DNA of 23,760 nt. Origin: Alphaproteobacteria bacterium (GTDB lineage Bacteria; Pseudomonadota; Alphaproteobacteria; CACIAM-22H2). Made by a program: the position numbers and the translations under genes. This document shows, piece after piece, positions 22,997-23,760 of this stretch. Position 1 is the first letter of the stretch. Each line of letters begins with the position of its first letter. The notes below the pieces were generated by a model. It searched no databases and was not told where the DNA came from. It saw only the letters and a list, made by a program, of their open reading frames with translations. The stretch lies in the NCBI GenBank assembly GCA_016869915.1, contig VGDA01000008.1, positions 1-23,760 on the forward strand, written 5' to 3'.

Positions 22997-23020
22997 GGAT
23001 CCGCCTTCATGCGCTGGATG

Positions 23021-23039
23021 CGCGCCCGCCGGGGGCGCG
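23021..23039 (-). terminator. GC hairpin after the secreted-protein gene
   Basis: CGCGCCC (23021-23027) and GGGCGCG (23033-23039) form a perfect stem with a five-base loop. The stem begins right after the stop codon of the minus-strand gene ending at 23040 and precedes the aminotransferase start by 24 bp. It probably separates the two transcripts, although no U-tract is seen. Confidence 0.45.
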
Positions 23040-23760
23040 TCACGCAATCTGTAGCGCGATCGCCGCGATCGCAACCGCGCCCGAGAGCATGGCGAGGCTA
23101 GAGGGCAGGGGGATCTCCCGCGTCTCGGGCGGAGGGGCGGGCGGTGTCGTCGGCGGAGGCGCGGGGTTCGCCGGGGCGAAGGCGAAGACGAGGTCGTCGA
23201 AGCCCTCCTGCTGCTGCCTGACCTCGAACAGCGCGAAGGAGAACGGCTCGGCAGGCGCGAGAGCCATGCGGTTCGCCGGCGCGTCGGTCGCGTCGTTCAT
23301 CGCCTCGACGAAGTCGACGACGCGGAAGCGGTCCGCGACCGTCGTCGCGGCGAGGGCGAGCAGCCGGATCGGGTTCGGCGCCTCGACCATGTCGTCGGTG
23401 GCGAGGGAGATGGAGGCGAGCGGGGCCGCGAACTCCATGAGCAGGTCGTTGTAGCCGCCGCCGAGCGCGGGGCTCGCGGCCTGCTGGCCCGATATCGCCG
23501 AGGCGTCGCGCAGGATGCGCAGGCCTTCCGCGACCGGCGCGAGCGAGACGATCGCGCCGCGCGCGACGCTTCCCGAGAGGCGCACGGTTCGGAAGCGCAC
23601 GCCGCTGGCCGCGAAGCCGTCGCCCGCGATGTCCGCGAAGGCGCCGTCGATCGCAGGCGCCTCGAAGTCGAGCAGCATGCCCTGCGATGGCGCCGCCCCT
23701 GCCTGCGTGCAGCCGCCAACCCAGGCCATCGCCAGGATCACGCGGATCGCAAGTCCCTTC
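23040..23760 (-). CDS. Secreted hypothetical protein with PEP-CTERM/VPLPA-like tail (5' end at or beyond window edge)
   Basis: The frame is open to the right edge. Starts at GTG 23741 or ATG 23729 are possible, but the codons upstream (KGLAIR before VILAMAWVGGC) look like the basic front of a signal peptide, so the true start is probably just outside. VGGC is a near-lipobox; cleavage at AGA-AP by ordinary signal peptidase is also possible. The mature domain is beta-rich with no known motif. It is followed by a proline-rich linker (PAPPPTTPPAPPPE) and EIPLPSSLAMLSG plus a hydrophobic helix. That resembles the VPLPA/PEP-CTERM sorting signal of exopolysaccharide-associated proteins, but the usual arginine cluster is missing: the chain stops with ALQIA. 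The function is unknown; it is likely cell-envelope or extracellular. Confidence 0.72.
   Translation of the reverse strand, partial: KGLAIRVILAMAWVGGCTQAGAAPSQGMLLDFEAPAIDGAFADIAGDGFAASGVRFRTVRLSGSVARGAIVSLAPVAEGLRILRDASAISGQQAASPALGGGYNDLLMEFAAPLASISLATDDMVEAPNPIRLLALAATTVADRFRVVDFVEAMNDATDAPANRMALAPAEPFSFALFEVRQQQEGFDDLVFAFAPANPAPPPTTPPAPPPETREIPLPSSLAMLSGAVAIAAIALQIA

Noticed and set aside
22997..23074. Upstream start for the aminotransferase at 23074
   Set aside because: The extension is arginine-rich, crosses a terminator-like hairpin and overlaps the next gene. ATG 22996 has a good ribosome site.
1..23760. Mobile element, prophage or integration site
   Set aside because: No transposase, integrase, tRNA gene or terminal repeats were found, and base composition and codon use are even apart from the short 7411-7504 element.

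Overview
The window is a very GC-rich stretch (visually around 70 %) packed with accessory catabolism and transport genes. It has no rRNA, tRNA, CRISPR array, phage gene or transposase. Tight ATGA stop/start overlaps, strong codon bias, a CobW-WD40 pair and a PEP-CTERM-like protein suggest a chromosomal segment of an alphaproteobacterium (Rhodospirillales or Rhizobiales type). That assignment is inference from gene content; no marker gene fixes it.

Region 1 (1-7404) looks like one divergent uptake and degradation locus. On the minus strand, an RpiR-type regulator leads into two carbohydrate-type ABC permeases, a DUF6772-like protein and a 112-residue unknown protein. On the plus strand, a variant PLP enzyme of the D-cysteine desulfhydrase/ACC deaminase family is followed by an AspA/AstE-type zinc deacylase and a Tat-exported solute-binding protein. 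The 67-bp divergent gap holds a perfect dyad that is a good candidate operator for the RpiR protein. No transporter ATPase is present. Region 1 ends in a striking 20-bp perfect hairpin (7443-7487).

Region 2 (7513-15812) is a dipeptide/oligopeptide ABC transporter operon on the minus strand: binding protein, DppB, DppC, a fused DppD-DppF ATPase, then an Ldh/AllD-type dehydrogenase. Facing away from it is a peptidase E (S51) gene whose 3' end overlaps a LysR regulator by 82 bp. The likely logic is uptake of a small peptide or peptide-like compound, its hydrolysis, and oxidation or reduction of a hydroxy/keto-acid product.

Region 3 (15908-19276) carries an FMN alpha-hydroxy-acid oxidase on the plus strand. 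It is convergent with a homocysteine S-methyltransferase family gene and a mandelate racemase-subgroup enolase enzyme on the minus strand.

Region 4 (19421-23760) holds a His-rich CobW/ZNG-type metallochaperone GTPase with a WD40 partner, then a convergent class III aminotransferase. A secreted protein with a C-terminal sorting-like tail runs off the right edge. No intergenic gap exceeds 300 bp.
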